Below are positions 1 to 8,747 of a stretch of DNA of 64,000 nucleotides, piece by piece. A program made the translations under genes and the position numbers. A model generated the notes under the pieces. That model was not told the origin of the DNA. It ran no database searches and saw only the letters and a program-made list of their open reading frames with translations. Source of the DNA: Lentibacter sp. (GTDB lineage Bacteria; Pseudomonadota; Alphaproteobacteria; Rhodobacterales; Rhodobacteraceae). The stretch lies in NCBI GenBank assembly GCA_016744435.1, contig JADGEJ010000013.1:25075-89074 (forward strand), written 5' to 3'. Numbering within the stretch: the first letter of the stretch is position 1; each line of letters opens with the position of its first letter.

Positions 1-16
1 ACTATCGGAGGTTCAC

Positions 17-1081
17 ATGAGCAACGTCATCCAGCTTCAGCTTCGCCCAAAACCCGAAGGCTCTCGCACAGCGTTGGCAAGCTGTTTTGCGCAACACAGA
101 CGCGGTGAGGATGATGTGTTCTGGCTTAAAGAGAATGCTGAGTTTCTGAATGTCCACCAGAGTGTTGCCAGCTCGTTTTCGACCGACGAGCTGGCACCCT
201 ATGAAGAGTTTTACGCAACGGTGGAAAACCGCCTCAGGTTTTTCCCGCAGTACTACCGCTTCTTGCTATCAATCACGCTCGATCTTGAAGAGCTAGGCCT
301 TGGCCGTAAGCAAGGCGATGGCCTGGGTGAGAGGCTCTGCTCTTGGGTTAAGGCACGCGGGTTGCCCGATGCGGAATTGTCGGATTTGCAGCGCGCAGAA
401 GCGCAGCGTTTGCTGGCGCGGCGCGGGCAGGCCGACGCGCGCCTTGACGATGATCTTCGCGCACGGCTGCAACATTTCATCTCGCGCAAAGAAACCTTCA
501 GTCTGCCCAACAAAAAGGCTGCTTACGAGCTCACACATATCGTGTTTTACCTAAGCCAGTATGGCCATTGCGACCCTGAGCTTTGCCAAGCCGCAATCCA
601 AAGCCTGATGTTCACCGGCACGCTCGCATTTCTTGATCAAAACGCCGATTTGTTAGCGGAGGTCTGCATCGCGCTCGGGTATGCGAGAGTTACCGTGCCA
701 ACGGTCTGGAAATGTTGGCTTGAAGAACATGCACAAGGCTTTCTGATTGCGCCTAATAGTCCCGTTGGCCAGCAAGATGACTATCATGAATATCTGATGT
801 GCAATTGGTTCTTGATGACCACGTCACAAGAGGCGTTTAGCAAGCGGCATGAGGCGGGGGCGCTGAGCTTCATACGCCCGCCGAAACAACCAAGTGTGCT
901 GCGCGTTCTGTCCGAATATCTTTATGAAAAGCGCGGCAACCATGGGCTTGCTTGGGGCAAGTTGAAGCGTGATATTGAAGCTTCGCTAGATGCTCCATCG
1001 TTTGCTCTTATTGCAAATGCCGAAAGGGCGATGCCCGATTTCGAAGAGTTCTTTGCAGGCTTTGCCCGTGCCGGGGTGTGA
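17..1081 (+). CDS. Conserved hypothetical protein, DUF6902-like
   Basis: A 354-residue protein of unknown function. A strong ribosome binding site (CGGAGG) lies just before the ATG. No signal peptide or membrane segment is visible; the protein is soluble, helix-rich, with a central stretch (about residues 165-215, motifs PNKKAAYELTHIVFYLS and TLAFLDQNADLL) that I recall as conserved in the Rhodobacterales family DUF6902. That family assignment is from memory. It converges on erpA with a 3-base gap, so the two share a termination region. No function is proposed. Confidence 0.75.
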   Translation: MSNVIQLQLRPKPEGSRTALASCFAQHRRGEDDVFWLKENAEFLNVHQSVASSFSTDELAPYEEFYATVENRLRFFPQYYRFLLSITLDLEELGLGRKQGDGLGERLCSWVKARGLPDAELSDLQRAEAQRLLARRGQADARLDDDLRARLQHFISRKETFSLPNKKAAYELTHIVFYLSQYGHCDPELCQAAIQSLMFTGTLAFLDQNADLLAEVCIALGYARVTVPTVWKCWLEEHAQGFLIAPNSPVGQQDDYHEYLMCNWFLMTTSQEAFSKRHEAGALSFIRPPKQPSVLRVLSEYLYEKRGNHGLAWGKLKRDIEASLDAPSFALIANAERAMPDFEEFFAGFARAGV

Positions 1082-1084
1082 AGG

Positions 1085-1408
1085 CTACATTGAAAACGAG
1101 GTGCCGCACCCACAGGAGCTGCTGGCATTGGGGTTATCAATCGTAAAGCGTGCGCCGATAAGTTCTTCGGTAAAGTCGATCTTCGCTCCGGCCAAAAACG
1201 GCTGACTGATTTCGTCGATCACAACCTTCTCGCCATGGCCTTCAAGAACCAAATCTTCCGGGCTTGGGGCATCAAGTTTGATTTCGTACTGAAAGCCAGA
1301 GCAGCCACCGCCTTCAACAGCTACGCGCAGGGCTTTACCCTCGGCATTGGCACCGATTGCTGCGAGCTGCTCAAAAGCGCGCGGGGTCACTGAGGGGGGA
1401 ACGAACAT
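1085..1408 (-). CDS. erpA: A-type iron-sulfur cluster insertion protein
   Basis: HesB/IscA-family carrier that receives [2Fe-2S] or [4Fe-4S] clusters from the scaffold and inserts them into apo-proteins in the cytoplasm. The 107-residue length is typical, and the three cluster-binding cysteines are present: Cys36 in GGGCSGFQY and Cys99/Cys101 in SSCGCGTSF near the C-terminus. The gene stands alone, divergent from dgt, an arrangement common in roseobacters. ErpA is preferred over IscA because no isc genes surround it and because of the alphaproteobacterial convention; the paralogue choice is an inference. Confidence 0.9.
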   Translation of the reverse strand: MFVPPSVTPRAFEQLAAIGANAEGKALRVAVEGGGCSGFQYEIKLDAPSPEDLVLEGHGEKVVIDEISQPFLAGAKIDFTEELIGARFTIDNPNASSSCGCGTSFSM

Positions 1409-1494
1409 ATCTGGCTCCGATGTTCACGTGAGGTTTACGTTCTGGCGTGCACCAATATATATGGGTGAAGTGGGCAGGCGGCAAGGAGCAGGGC

Positions 1495-2664
1495 ATGGTT
1501 TTAGAACGGGTTATCTTTGCGTCGCGGCCCGAAGACAGCAAAGGACGGCTTTATCCTGAAGCAGAAAGCGCCTTTCGCACTTGTTTTCAACGTGATCGCG
1601 ACAGGATCATCCATGCGAGCGCTTTTCGACGTCTCAAGCATAAAACGCAGGTCTTTATCGAGCATGAAGGCGACTATTACCGCACGCGCCTGACCCATTC
1701 TATCGAAGTCGCACAAGTGGCCCGCACGATCTGTGGGGCACTGGGCCTGAACCCCGAGCTGACAGAGGCTGTCGCGCTGGCGCATGACTTGGGGCACACA
1801 CCGTTTGGCCACACCGGCGAAGAGGCTCTTGATGCGTTGATGGCGCCCTTCGGCGGATTTGACCACAACGCACAGGCGATCAAGATCGTCACATCTCTTG
1901 AAAAGCACTACGCCGACTGGGACGGACTTAACCTCACTTGGGAGTGCCTCGAAGGTATCGCCAAGCACAATGGGCCAGTTACCGGCGACATTCCTACGGC
2001 TCTTGCGTTCTATAACGCGCGCCATGACCTTGAGCTGCACACTCACGCGAGCGCCGAGGCGCAGGTTGCGGCGCTGTCTGATGACATTGCTTACAACCAT
2101 CACGACATTCACGATGGTTTGCGCGCCGGGTTATTTGCCGTCGAGGAAATAGCCGCGCTGCCAATCCTGTCTGGCTGTTTTGCTGAAGTTGACGCCGCTC
2201 ACCCCGGGCTTGATGTTCAGCGCCGTCGCCACGAAGCCTTGCGTCGTTTTTTTGGCGTGCTGGTGGAAGACGTTATTACAACGACACAAGGTTTGGTGCA
2301 GGAAATGGCGCCGCAAAGTGCCGCCGATGTACGCCACGCAGGCATGCCTTTGGTACGGTTTTCACCGTCGCTATGGGCTGACCTAAAAGTAATCCGCGCA
2401 TTCTTGTTTGAACACATGTATCGCGCACCCGCCGTCGTGGAAATGCGTGAGCAGGCGACGATGATTGTAGAGAAGCTGTTTGAGGCTTACATATCTGATC
2501 CGACGCTTTTGCCTGTAGAGTGGCAAGAAGCCGCCCGCGACAGTGCGCAAGACACAGCCGCGACTGCCAATATAGTGTCAGATTATCTGAGCGGAATGAC
2601 CGACAGATATGCTGTACAGGCTGCAAAGCAGTTGTTTGGCACATCCATCAAAATAGGGCATTAA
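1495..2664 (+). CDS. dgt: Deoxyguanosinetriphosphate triphosphohydrolase-like HD protein
   Basis: Hydrolyses dNTPs (classically dGTP) to the deoxynucleoside and triphosphate, trimming nucleotide pools. The 389-residue protein has the HD-domain signature: His in RLTHSIEVAQVAR, then LAHDLGHTPFGHTGE, and a downstream ALSDDIAYNHHDIHDG motif, the metal-binding pattern of bacterial type-2 dNTPases. The reading frame extends upstream to a GTG at 1447, but ATG 1495 has AAGGAG six bases before it and matches the family start (VLERVIFASRPEDSKGR), so it is chosen. It is divergent from erpA and converges on ssb with a 7-base gap. Confidence 0.9.
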   Translation: MVLERVIFASRPEDSKGRLYPEAESAFRTCFQRDRDRIIHASAFRRLKHKTQVFIEHEGDYYRTRLTHSIEVAQVARTICGALGLNPELTEAVALAHDLGHTPFGHTGEEALDALMAPFGGFDHNAQAIKIVTSLEKHYADWDGLNLTWECLEGIAKHNGPVTGDIPTALAFYNARHDLELHTHASAEAQVAALSDDIAYNHHDIHDGLRAGLFAVEEIAALPILSGCFAEVDAAHPGLDVQRRRHEALRRFFGVLVEDVITTTQGLVQEMAPQSAADVRHAGMPLVRFSPSLWADLKVIRAFLFEHMYRAPAVVEMREQATMIVEKLFEAYISDPTLLPVEWQEAARDSAQDTAATANIVSDYLSGMTDRYAVQAAKQLFGTSIKIGH

Positions 2665-2671
2665 ACGTGGT

Positions 2672-3172
2672 TTAGAACGGGATTTCGTCGTCAAAGTCAG
2701 TGTTTTGTGGGGCAGGTTGCGATGAACCTTGATTGCCACCTTGATTACCACCTTGGCTGCTGCCGTAGTCGTTGCCACCGCCGCCATAGTTGCCGCCGCC
2801 ACCGCCCGAACCGCCTTCGCTGCGGCCGTCAAGCATGGTGAGAACACCGTCAAAGCCTTGAAGCACGACCTCAGTTGAGTAACGATCATTGCCAGACTGG
2901 TCTTGCCATTTGCGTGTTTGAAGTTTGCCTTCAACGTAAACCTTTGAACCTTTGCGCAGGTATTGCTCGGCAATTCGTACAAGGCCCTCTTGGAAAATTG
3001 CAACTGAGTGCCACTCTGTGCGCTCACGGCGTTCGCCTGTGGCTTTGTCTTTCCAGTTTTCCGACGTCGCGATGCGCAGGTTGCACACCTTGCCACCGTT
3101 CTGGAACGTGCGCACTTCGGGGTCGCGCCCCAAGTTGCCTATGATGATGACCTTGTTAACCGAACCCGCCAT
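2672..3172 (-). CDS. ssb: Single-stranded DNA-binding protein
   Basis: Coats single-stranded DNA during replication, repair and recombination and recruits partner proteins through its C-terminal tail. The 166 residues show an N-terminal OB fold (residues 1-110, start [19 protein letters not shown]), a glycine/asparagine/glutamine-rich flexible linker (about 118-155) and the acidic tip DFDDEIPF. Length and order match alphaproteobacterial SSB. It lies tail-to-tail with dgt and head-to-head with the lytic transglycosylase gene, so its promoter lies in 3173-3363. Confidence 0.96.
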   Translation of the reverse strand: MAGSVNKVIIIGNLGRDPEVRTFQNGGKVCNLRIATSENWKDKATGERRERTEWHSVAIFQEGLVRIAEQYLRKGSKVYVEGKLQTRKWQDQSGNDRYSTEVVLQGFDGVLTMLDGRSEGGSGGGGGNYGGGGNDYGSSQGGNQGGNQGSSQPAPQNTDFDDEIPF

Positions 3173-3363
3173 GATGCACCTTTCGCAGAATCTAAACTGT
3201 TTGTTGGCTATCTTACATCACTCCAGAGAGCTTAATGGAAGCTTAAAACTTGAAACAAATGAGCGATAATCTGCAAATCTCATTTCATTTTCCAGATTGG
3301 CTGGCTTTTTTGTTCATGATGCTTAAGTTGCTGCCAACACGCGTTTGGGGGAACGGAAGCAGT

Positions 3364-3951
3364 ATGCGGAAAATACTCATCAGCTTGGCTTTGATTGTCT
3401 CGGTGGCTCCGATGGCAACCCAAGCAGATCTGTTTTCATCAGGTAAAAAGAAGACACTGTATAAGTCGCAAACTCGTATTCTCGATACACGCGCGAAAAC
3501 CCAGTATTCGTCATCGGTGCGCTTGCAGCCAGCACGGGTGGTGACGCCAAGTAAGTACGGCGTGAGCAAGAGCTATCGGGGAGGCTATCGAGGGCCATAC
3601 CTGAGCATGGCCAAAGAAGCCGCGCGACGCCATGGTGTTCCGGTTGATTTGTTTTTGAGACTGGTACAGCAAGAGAGCGGCTGGAACGCATCTGCAAAGT
3701 CGCATGCCGGCGCGTTAGGCCTTGCCCAGCTTATGCCAGGAACTGCCCGCACTTTGCGCGTAAACCCGCATGACCCTTACGAAAATCTCGAAGGTGGCGC
3801 GCGCTACCTGAAGATGCAGTATCGCGAATTTGGATCATGGCGGCTTGCCTTGGCAGCCTATAATGCAGGGCCTGGAGCGGTGAAAAAGTATGGCGGTGTG
3901 CCGCCGTATAAAGAGACGCGGAACTACGTGAAAGTGATTTGGGGGAGCTAG
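3364..3951 (+). CDS. Lytic transglycosylase, SLT domain
   Basis: Cleaves the MurNAc-GlcNAc bond of peptidoglycan in the periplasm. From ATG 3364 the protein is 195 residues with a clear signal peptide ([21 protein letters not shown]). The C-terminal SLT fold carries the catalytic glutamate in LVQQESGWN, then [15 protein letters not shown] and [18 protein letters not shown], all hallmarks of the Slt70-type catalytic core. The frame is open upstream to 3250, but that extension would bury the signal peptide, so 3364 is preferred. It converges on the broken VOC gene. The exact subfamily cannot be fixed. Confidence 0.88.
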   Translation: MRKILISLALIVSVAPMATQADLFSSGKKKTLYKSQTRILDTRAKTQYSSSVRLQPARVVTPSKYGVSKSYRGGYRGPYLSMAKEAARRHGVPVDLFLRLVQQESGWNASAKSHAGALGLAQLMPGTARTLRVNPHDPYENLEGGARYLKMQYREFGSWRLALAAYNAGPGAVKKYGGVPPYKETRNYVKVIWGS

Positions 3952-3967
3952 AAAGCCTCCCCAATAT

Positions 3968-4510
3968 TCAGACGTCAGACAGTTCTTTAGAGTGCATCCA
4001 GTCAGCGTGTTTCGGTGCCTTTTTAGTACGGCTCCATTCTTCCAGCATCTCCCATTTAACGGCATTGAGCTTTTCGAGCATCGCGTCTTCTGCGGGGTCG
4101 GGGCAGGCGAGTTCAACGCGGTGGCCGTTCGGATCAAAGAAATAGATGGAATGGAAGATCGAGTGGTCGGTTACGCCGAGAACTTCGACGCCTTCAGCTT
4201 CGATATGTTATTTATATTCAATAAGTTCTGCGCGGTCTTTCACCTTAAACGCAATGTGCTGCACCCAGACTGGCGTATTCGGGTCGCGGCTCATTTCAGG
4301 CTTTGTTGGCAGCTCGAAAAAGGCCAGCACATTCCCGTTTCCGGCATCGAGGAACACATGCATGTACGGGTCCGGCTCGTGGGTTGACGGCACGTGGTCT
4401 TCGGCGATGGCCAGCACGAAGTCCATATTGAGAATTTTCCCATACCATTCCACAGTCTCTTTCGCATCTTTGCAGCGGTAGGCGACGTGGTGAATTTTTT
4501 CGATTTTCAT
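3968..4510 (-). pseudogene. VOC (glyoxalase/dioxygenase) family gene with internal stop
   Basis: The minus-strand frame encodes a 180-residue VOC-superfamily metalloprotein (start MKIEKIHHVAYRCKDAKET; HVFLDAGNGNVLAFFEL; HIAFKVKDRAELIEYK), interrupted by one in-frame TAA at 4208-4210 (codon 101). Reading resumes in the same frame with HIEAEGVEVLGVTDHSIF and YFFDPNGHRVELACP, including the second-module metal-binding region, and ends with TGA at 3968. No frameshift is needed: a single A-to-T change of a Lys codon would create the stop. A sequencing error or readthrough is possible. It lies downstream of the ABC importer on the same strand. Confidence 0.8.
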
Positions 4511-4612
4511 GTTTGGCTCCTCATATGTTGACGCATTGCATGAGGGTTACATATGTAACTATCAAGCCAGAAAAGGGCCGAGCAAGGTGCCCGGCCTCAA
4601 TATTGCATGGTG

Positions 4613-6709
4613 TTACTCTGCAGCTTCCTGCGCGAGTTTGATAACTGGTTCCATGGTTTTCAGTGTCTTATCATCGAGATGGCACTTGATCTCGTGACCG
4701 TTCCCCAGGTCCTTCACCTGAGGAACTTCCTTGTCACACAACCCATCAGGTACATTGTCCTTCCAGCGACAACGTGTCTGGAACGGGCAACCAGAAGGAG
4801 GGTTCATGGCCGAGGGAATATCGCCTTCCAACACGATATGCTGTTTTTCTATTTTTGTATCAGCGATCGGAACCGCTGACAGCAAGGCCTCGGTGTAAGG
4901 GTGGTAGGGCGGCGAGAAGATATCATCCGTGGTGCCCAATTCGACAACATGGCCAAGGTACATCACCATCACCCGATCACTCAGGTAGCGTACGATCGAG
5001 AGGTCGTGGCTGATGAAAAGCAGCGTGGTTTTGTGCTCGCGCTGGATTTCCATCAACAGGTCGGTGACGGCGGCTTGCACCGAAACGTCAAGAGCCGAGA
5101 CGGGCTCGTCCGCAACAACAATACGAGCGTCGCCAGCAAAAGCACGAGCGATTCCAACACGTTGCTTCTGTCCGCCCGAAAGTTGGCGCGGCATGCGATC
5201 AGCAAAGGCCCGCGGCAGTTTCACGAGATCGAGAAGGTGCAGCATCCGCTCGCGGCGTGCTTCGTCACTGTCTCCAACTCCAAAAATCTCCAACGCGCGG
5301 ACAATCTGCCGTCCAACTGTCATTGACGGATTCAGTGTGTCAAAAGGGTTTTGGAACACCATCTGAATGTCCGCCACAGTTTTGGTGTCACGGTGCTCGA
5401 TCGCGGTTCCTTCGATGTTCTCGCCATCTAGCAAAATCTCACCGTCGGTCGCGGTTTCGAGGCCCATGAGGACCTTGGCAAAGGTTGACTTGCCGCAACC
5501 AGACTCGCCAACAATGGCGAGGGTTTCACTTTCATGCGCTTCAAAAGAAAGGGTTTCATTGGCTTTGACCACGCGCGTTTCGGCACCGCCAAAGAGAGCG
5601 TTGGCAGCGACTTCGTAGTATTTCTTGAGGTTGTCCATCTTGAGAACGACTTTACCAATCTCGCCTTTGGTCTTTTGCTCGCCTATTTCGAGCGGCGCGT
5701 TCCAATCGATCTCCTTGAACTTTAGACACCGTGTTTCATGGTCTCCGGCGCTGTCGGCGGGGTGCATTGGGATAAAACCTTCATCACATTGCCCTTCCTC
5801 GTAATAGTCGCAGCGTGGGCCGAAATTGCAGCCCTTTGGGCGCTCATGGGGCAGCGGGAAGTTGCCCGGAATGGCCACCAGCGGTCGCGAGTTCTTGTCA
5901 GCGCCGGGCAGGGGGATAGAGCGGAAAAGTGCTTGTGTATAAGGGTGTTGCATGTTGTTGAACACGGTTTCAATGTCGCCACGCTCAACCGCTTCACCAG
6001 AATACATCACACAAATTCTGTCACATGTTTCAAGCACGAGGCCAAGGTTGTGCGAAATGAACAGCATTGAAGTGCCGTATTTCTTGCCAAGATCTTTGAC
6101 GAGCTCGACAACAGCCGCCTCAACCGTCACGTCGAGCGCGGTGGTGGGCTCGTCCAAGATCAGCAAAGAAGGCTTTGACATCAAGGCCATAGCGATCACG
6201 ATACGCTGCTGCTGGCCGCCGGAAAGCTGGTGCGGATAGCTAGACAACATGCGCTTGGGGTCGGGCAGTTTCACGTCGGTGACAACTTCGAGAGCACGGT
6301 TGTAGGCTTCGGTTTCAGACACACCTTCGTGGATCATCGGCACTTCCATGAGCTGCGCGCCGATCTTCATGGCCGGGTTGAGAGAGGCCATAGGCTCTTG
6401 ATATATCATAGCAATTTCGTTGCCACGGATGCCACGGAGCTCGTCGGCGTCCATCTTCTCCATGTCGCGGCCTTTGAACTTGATGCTGCCGCCAACAATG
6501 CGGCCGTTCTTGCCTAAGTCGCGCATAACGCCCAGCGCCACAGTTGACTTGCCGCAGCCGGATTCTCCAACCAAACCAACGGCTTCACCGGGCGCGACCT
6601 TGACAGAAAAATCCATCACGGCGGGAATTTCACGTAAGCGCGTGAAGAAGGATATCGACAGTTTGTCGATCTCAAGAATGGGGCCATCGTAGTCATGGAT
6701 CTTGGACAT
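4613..6709 (-). CDS. Fused double ATPase of a peptide-type ABC importer (DppD-DppF)
   Basis: Supplies ATP-driven energy to an inner-membrane importer of the dipeptide/oligopeptide/opine class. The 698 residues hold two complete nucleotide-binding domains: Walker A GESGCGKST at 48-56 and 401-409, signatures LSGGQQQR near 162 and LSGGQKQR near 510, Walker B LLILDEP and its counterpart IVVADEP. Each half ends with the cysteine-containing oligopeptide C-terminal module (GCNFGPRC, GCPFQTRC). It follows the two permease genes on the same strand after a 180-base gap holding a repeat element. The substrate cannot be told from sequence. Confidence 0.93.
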   Translation of the reverse strand: MSKIHDYDGPILEIDKLSISFFTRLREIPAVMDFSVKVAPGEAVGLVGESGCGKSTVALGVMRDLGKNGRIVGGSIKFKGRDMEKMDADELRGIRGNEIAMIYQEPMASLNPAMKIGAQLMEVPMIHEGVSETEAYNRALEVVTDVKLPDPKRMLSSYPHQLSGGQQQRIVIAMALMSKPSLLILDEPTTALDVTVEAAVVELVKDLGKKYGTSMLFISHNLGLVLETCDRICVMYSGEAVERGDIETVFNNMQHPYTQALFRSIPLPGADKNSRPLVAIPGNFPLPHERPKGCNFGPRCDYYEEGQCDEGFIPMHPADSAGDHETRCLKFKEIDWNAPLEIGEQKTKGEIGKVVLKMDNLKKYYEVAANALFGGAETRVVKANETLSFEAHESETLAIVGESGCGKSTFAKVLMGLETATDGEILLDGENIEGTAIEHRDTKTVADIQMVFQNPFDTLNPSMTVGRQIVRALEIFGVGDSDEARRERMLHLLDLVKLPRAFADRMPRQLSGGQKQRVGIARAFAGDARIVVADEPVSALDVSVQAAVTDLLMEIQREHKTTLLFISHDLSIVRYLSDRVMVMYLGHVVELGTTDDIFSPPYHPYTEALLSAVPIADTKIEKQHIVLEGDIPSAMNPPSGCPFQTRCRWKDNVPDGLCDKEVPQVKDLGNGHEIKCHLDDKTLKTMEPVIKLAQEAAE

Positions 6710-6736
6710 TAATTTTCTCCCTGAGAGGCGCGCAAC

Positions 6737-6800
6737 GCAGTGCCGACACTATGCAGCAAAGTATGCATACCGCAGTGCATAACGCGTACATACAGTTTTG
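6737..6800. repeat. Dispersed 64-bp intergenic element, copy 1
   Basis: A 64-bp stretch beginning GCAGTGCC and ending GCGTACATACAGTTTTG matches the element at 33659-33722 over its full length (50 of 64 positions by eye). It contains several TATGCA and GCATAC words that can pair. It sits in the gap between the large permease gene and the double ATPase gene of one transport operon. A TTAACCAT word follows at 6815-6822. Confidence 0.75.
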
Positions 6801-6889
6801 AGCCGGTTTCAGCGTTAACCATGATGTGCGCGTCCTTATCATTTTGTTTATCAGGTGCGCGGCGAGGCAAACCCGCCGCGCGCTCAAAC

Positions 6890-8734
6890 TCAATCTTTCA
6901 GCGATTCTTCGCGCAAACCGTCAGCCAGCAGGTTGAGGCCCAGAACGAGCGACAACAATGCAAAGGCGGGCGGCAGGGCCGGGTGCGGGTAGATCATCAA
7001 CAGCTTGCGCCCGTCGTTGATCGTTGAGCCCCAGTCCGGGCTTTCCGGCGGCAGGCCGAGGCCGAAGAAGCCCAAGGTGCCCAGAAGGATCGTGGTATAG
7101 CCAATGCGCAGGCAGAAATCGACGATCAGCGGCCCGCGAGCGTTTGGCAGGATCTCCCAGAGCATGATATACCACGGGCCTTCACCGCGCGTTTGGGCGG
7201 CGGCAACATAGTCGCGTGAGTTGATGTCAAGCGCGAGGCCCCGCACGATCCGGAAAACTGTCGGAGAGTTGACGAAAACAACCGACACGAAGACCACAAG
7301 GATACCGCCGGGGATGTCGAAGAAATCAAGCGGCCAGAAGTCGATCTTGGAACCAGCTGTGTTGATCGTTGACATATAGAGCAAAAACATCGGGATCAGC
7401 CAGACCGAGAGCCAGAGCTTGTTCTTGGCAGGCTGTGTCCTTAGGCGCGAGTGCAAAAGCACCCCAACAAAGATCATCGGGAAGGCAAATAGAACCACGG
7501 CCATATATTGCGGCAGCCCTGTCTTGACGATCTCGGGAGTAACCAGAAGATAGAACAACAGGATAACCGGAAAGGCGAGGATCAGGTTGGCCAAAAAGCT
7601 GAGGGCCGTATCAAGCGTGGTTTTGAACAGCAGCGCAAACATAATACCAAGCACGGTTGCAAAAATCAGCGCGTTCATGAAGCCAGAAGTTGCCAGCGTG
7701 TAGACGACAATGACAGCAAAGACAGCCGCTGTCGCGATAGCGCCATAGCTTTTAACACTGTTGAGGGCAGGGCCTGAGAAGTAGCCAGCCGGCAAGCCAA
7801 GGGTGATCCCGACCATAAAGGCAAACAGGGTTGCGAGCGGTGCGATCAGAATAACGATCCCGCTGCCCATAACCATGCGGCTGAACACGTCGCGTGCGAG
7901 GTTGTCACCACCGAGCAGATAGAACGGATACTCATGCGCTTCAGCGCCGCGAAGCGGTGTACCCGGCAGTTTGTTCTTCATGCCCGAGGCCTGATCAAGT
8001 GCGCCGTGGGTCGCGATCATCTCAAAGAAGCCGCTGTAAAAGGCTGTGAACACCCAGAACATCACCAGCCCAAAGCCGATCATACCGATGATATTGTCAT
8101 AGAGCTTGCCGTAGAGGCCAAGCTTGCGTTTGTAGAACATCGACACTGTGAAGAGTAGTGCAAGCGAGGTCCAGACTGGCATGAAGCGCATGAAGATCGA
8201 GGCGATGATGCCACGGCCCTGCATCACCGCGATGCGCTTTTCAGCGGCCAATGTTTCGGCGTCTGGCATTGTGTCGGGGTCAAGCCCAGCCACATAGTCG
8301 CGGAAGCCTGCGCCAGCAAACAGGAGCGTCCAGACAAGCCAAGCCGCGACGAGCAGGCCGATAACTTTGAGCGCGAGCACAAAGACATAGCCCATCGTTG
8401 CGGCAGGGTCGTCAAAGAAGGTGTTCATGAAGTAGCCGAGCATTGCCGCAAAGAGCGCAAGACCAAGGAGCAGCGCTAGGATTTTGCCCAGTGATCCGCT
8501 GTCCAGCCCGCCGCCAGCGCCGCCAGTTACGGTTGCGTAGACATAGCTAAAGCCAACGATCATTAGAACGACGACTGCGATGCCGTTGAAAAGTGAAAAC
8601 GAGCCGGAGGTTGACGAGCTTGTCAGCGACAAGAGCATCGCGCAAAGCCCGCAAATAACGGCGATTGTGATGGCGATAGCGAGTAGGCTGCCAAAGCCGG
8701 TGGCGTAGGCGCCAAACCATGTAAGAGGTTCCAT
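6890..8734 (-). CDS. Large ABC importer permease (DppC type)
   Basis: Membrane subunit of a peptide-type importer. The C-terminal half has the binding-protein-dependent permease fold with the ATPase-contact EAA loop (VAAAQTRGEGPWYIML) and the closing region GTLGFFGLGLPPESPDWG. At 614 residues it is about twice the length of DppC: an N-terminal extension carries several more hydrophobic segments (roughly residues 10-35, 45-70, 85-110, 120-150, 185-205, 215-240), then the periplasmic segment YPFYLLGGDNLARDVFSR typical of DppC. It starts 13 bases after the upstream permease gene stops, so the two are co-transcribed. Confidence 0.9.
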   Translation of the reverse strand: MEPLTWFGAYATGFGSLLAIAITIAVICGLCAMLLSLTSSSTSGSFSLFNGIAVVVLMIVGFSYVYATVTGGAGGGLDSGSLGKILALLLGLALFAAMLGYFMNTFFDDPAATMGYVFVLALKVIGLLVAAWLVWTLLFAGAGFRDYVAGLDPDTMPDAETLAAEKRIAVMQGRGIIASIFMRFMPVWTSLALLFTVSMFYKRKLGLYGKLYDNIIGMIGFGLVMFWVFTAFYSGFFEMIATHGALDQASGMKNKLPGTPLRGAEAHEYPFYLLGGDNLARDVFSRMVMGSGIVILIAPLATLFAFMVGITLGLPAGYFSGPALNSVKSYGAIATAAVFAVIVVYTLATSGFMNALIFATVLGIMFALLFKTTLDTALSFLANLILAFPVILLFYLLVTPEIVKTGLPQYMAVVLFAFPMIFVGVLLHSRLRTQPAKNKLWLSVWLIPMFLLYMSTINTAGSKIDFWPLDFFDIPGGILVVFVSVVFVNSPTVFRIVRGLALDINSRDYVAAAQTRGEGPWYIMLWEILPNARGPLIVDFCLRIGYTTILLGTLGFFGLGLPPESPDWGSTINDGRKLLMIYPHPALPPAFALLSLVLGLNLLADGLREESLKD

Positions 8735-8747
8735 GTTTTGTTCTCCC

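Noticed and set aside
2578..3096. Antisense frame over ssb
   Set aside because: The ssb product is complete and typical; the antisense translation is low-complexity.
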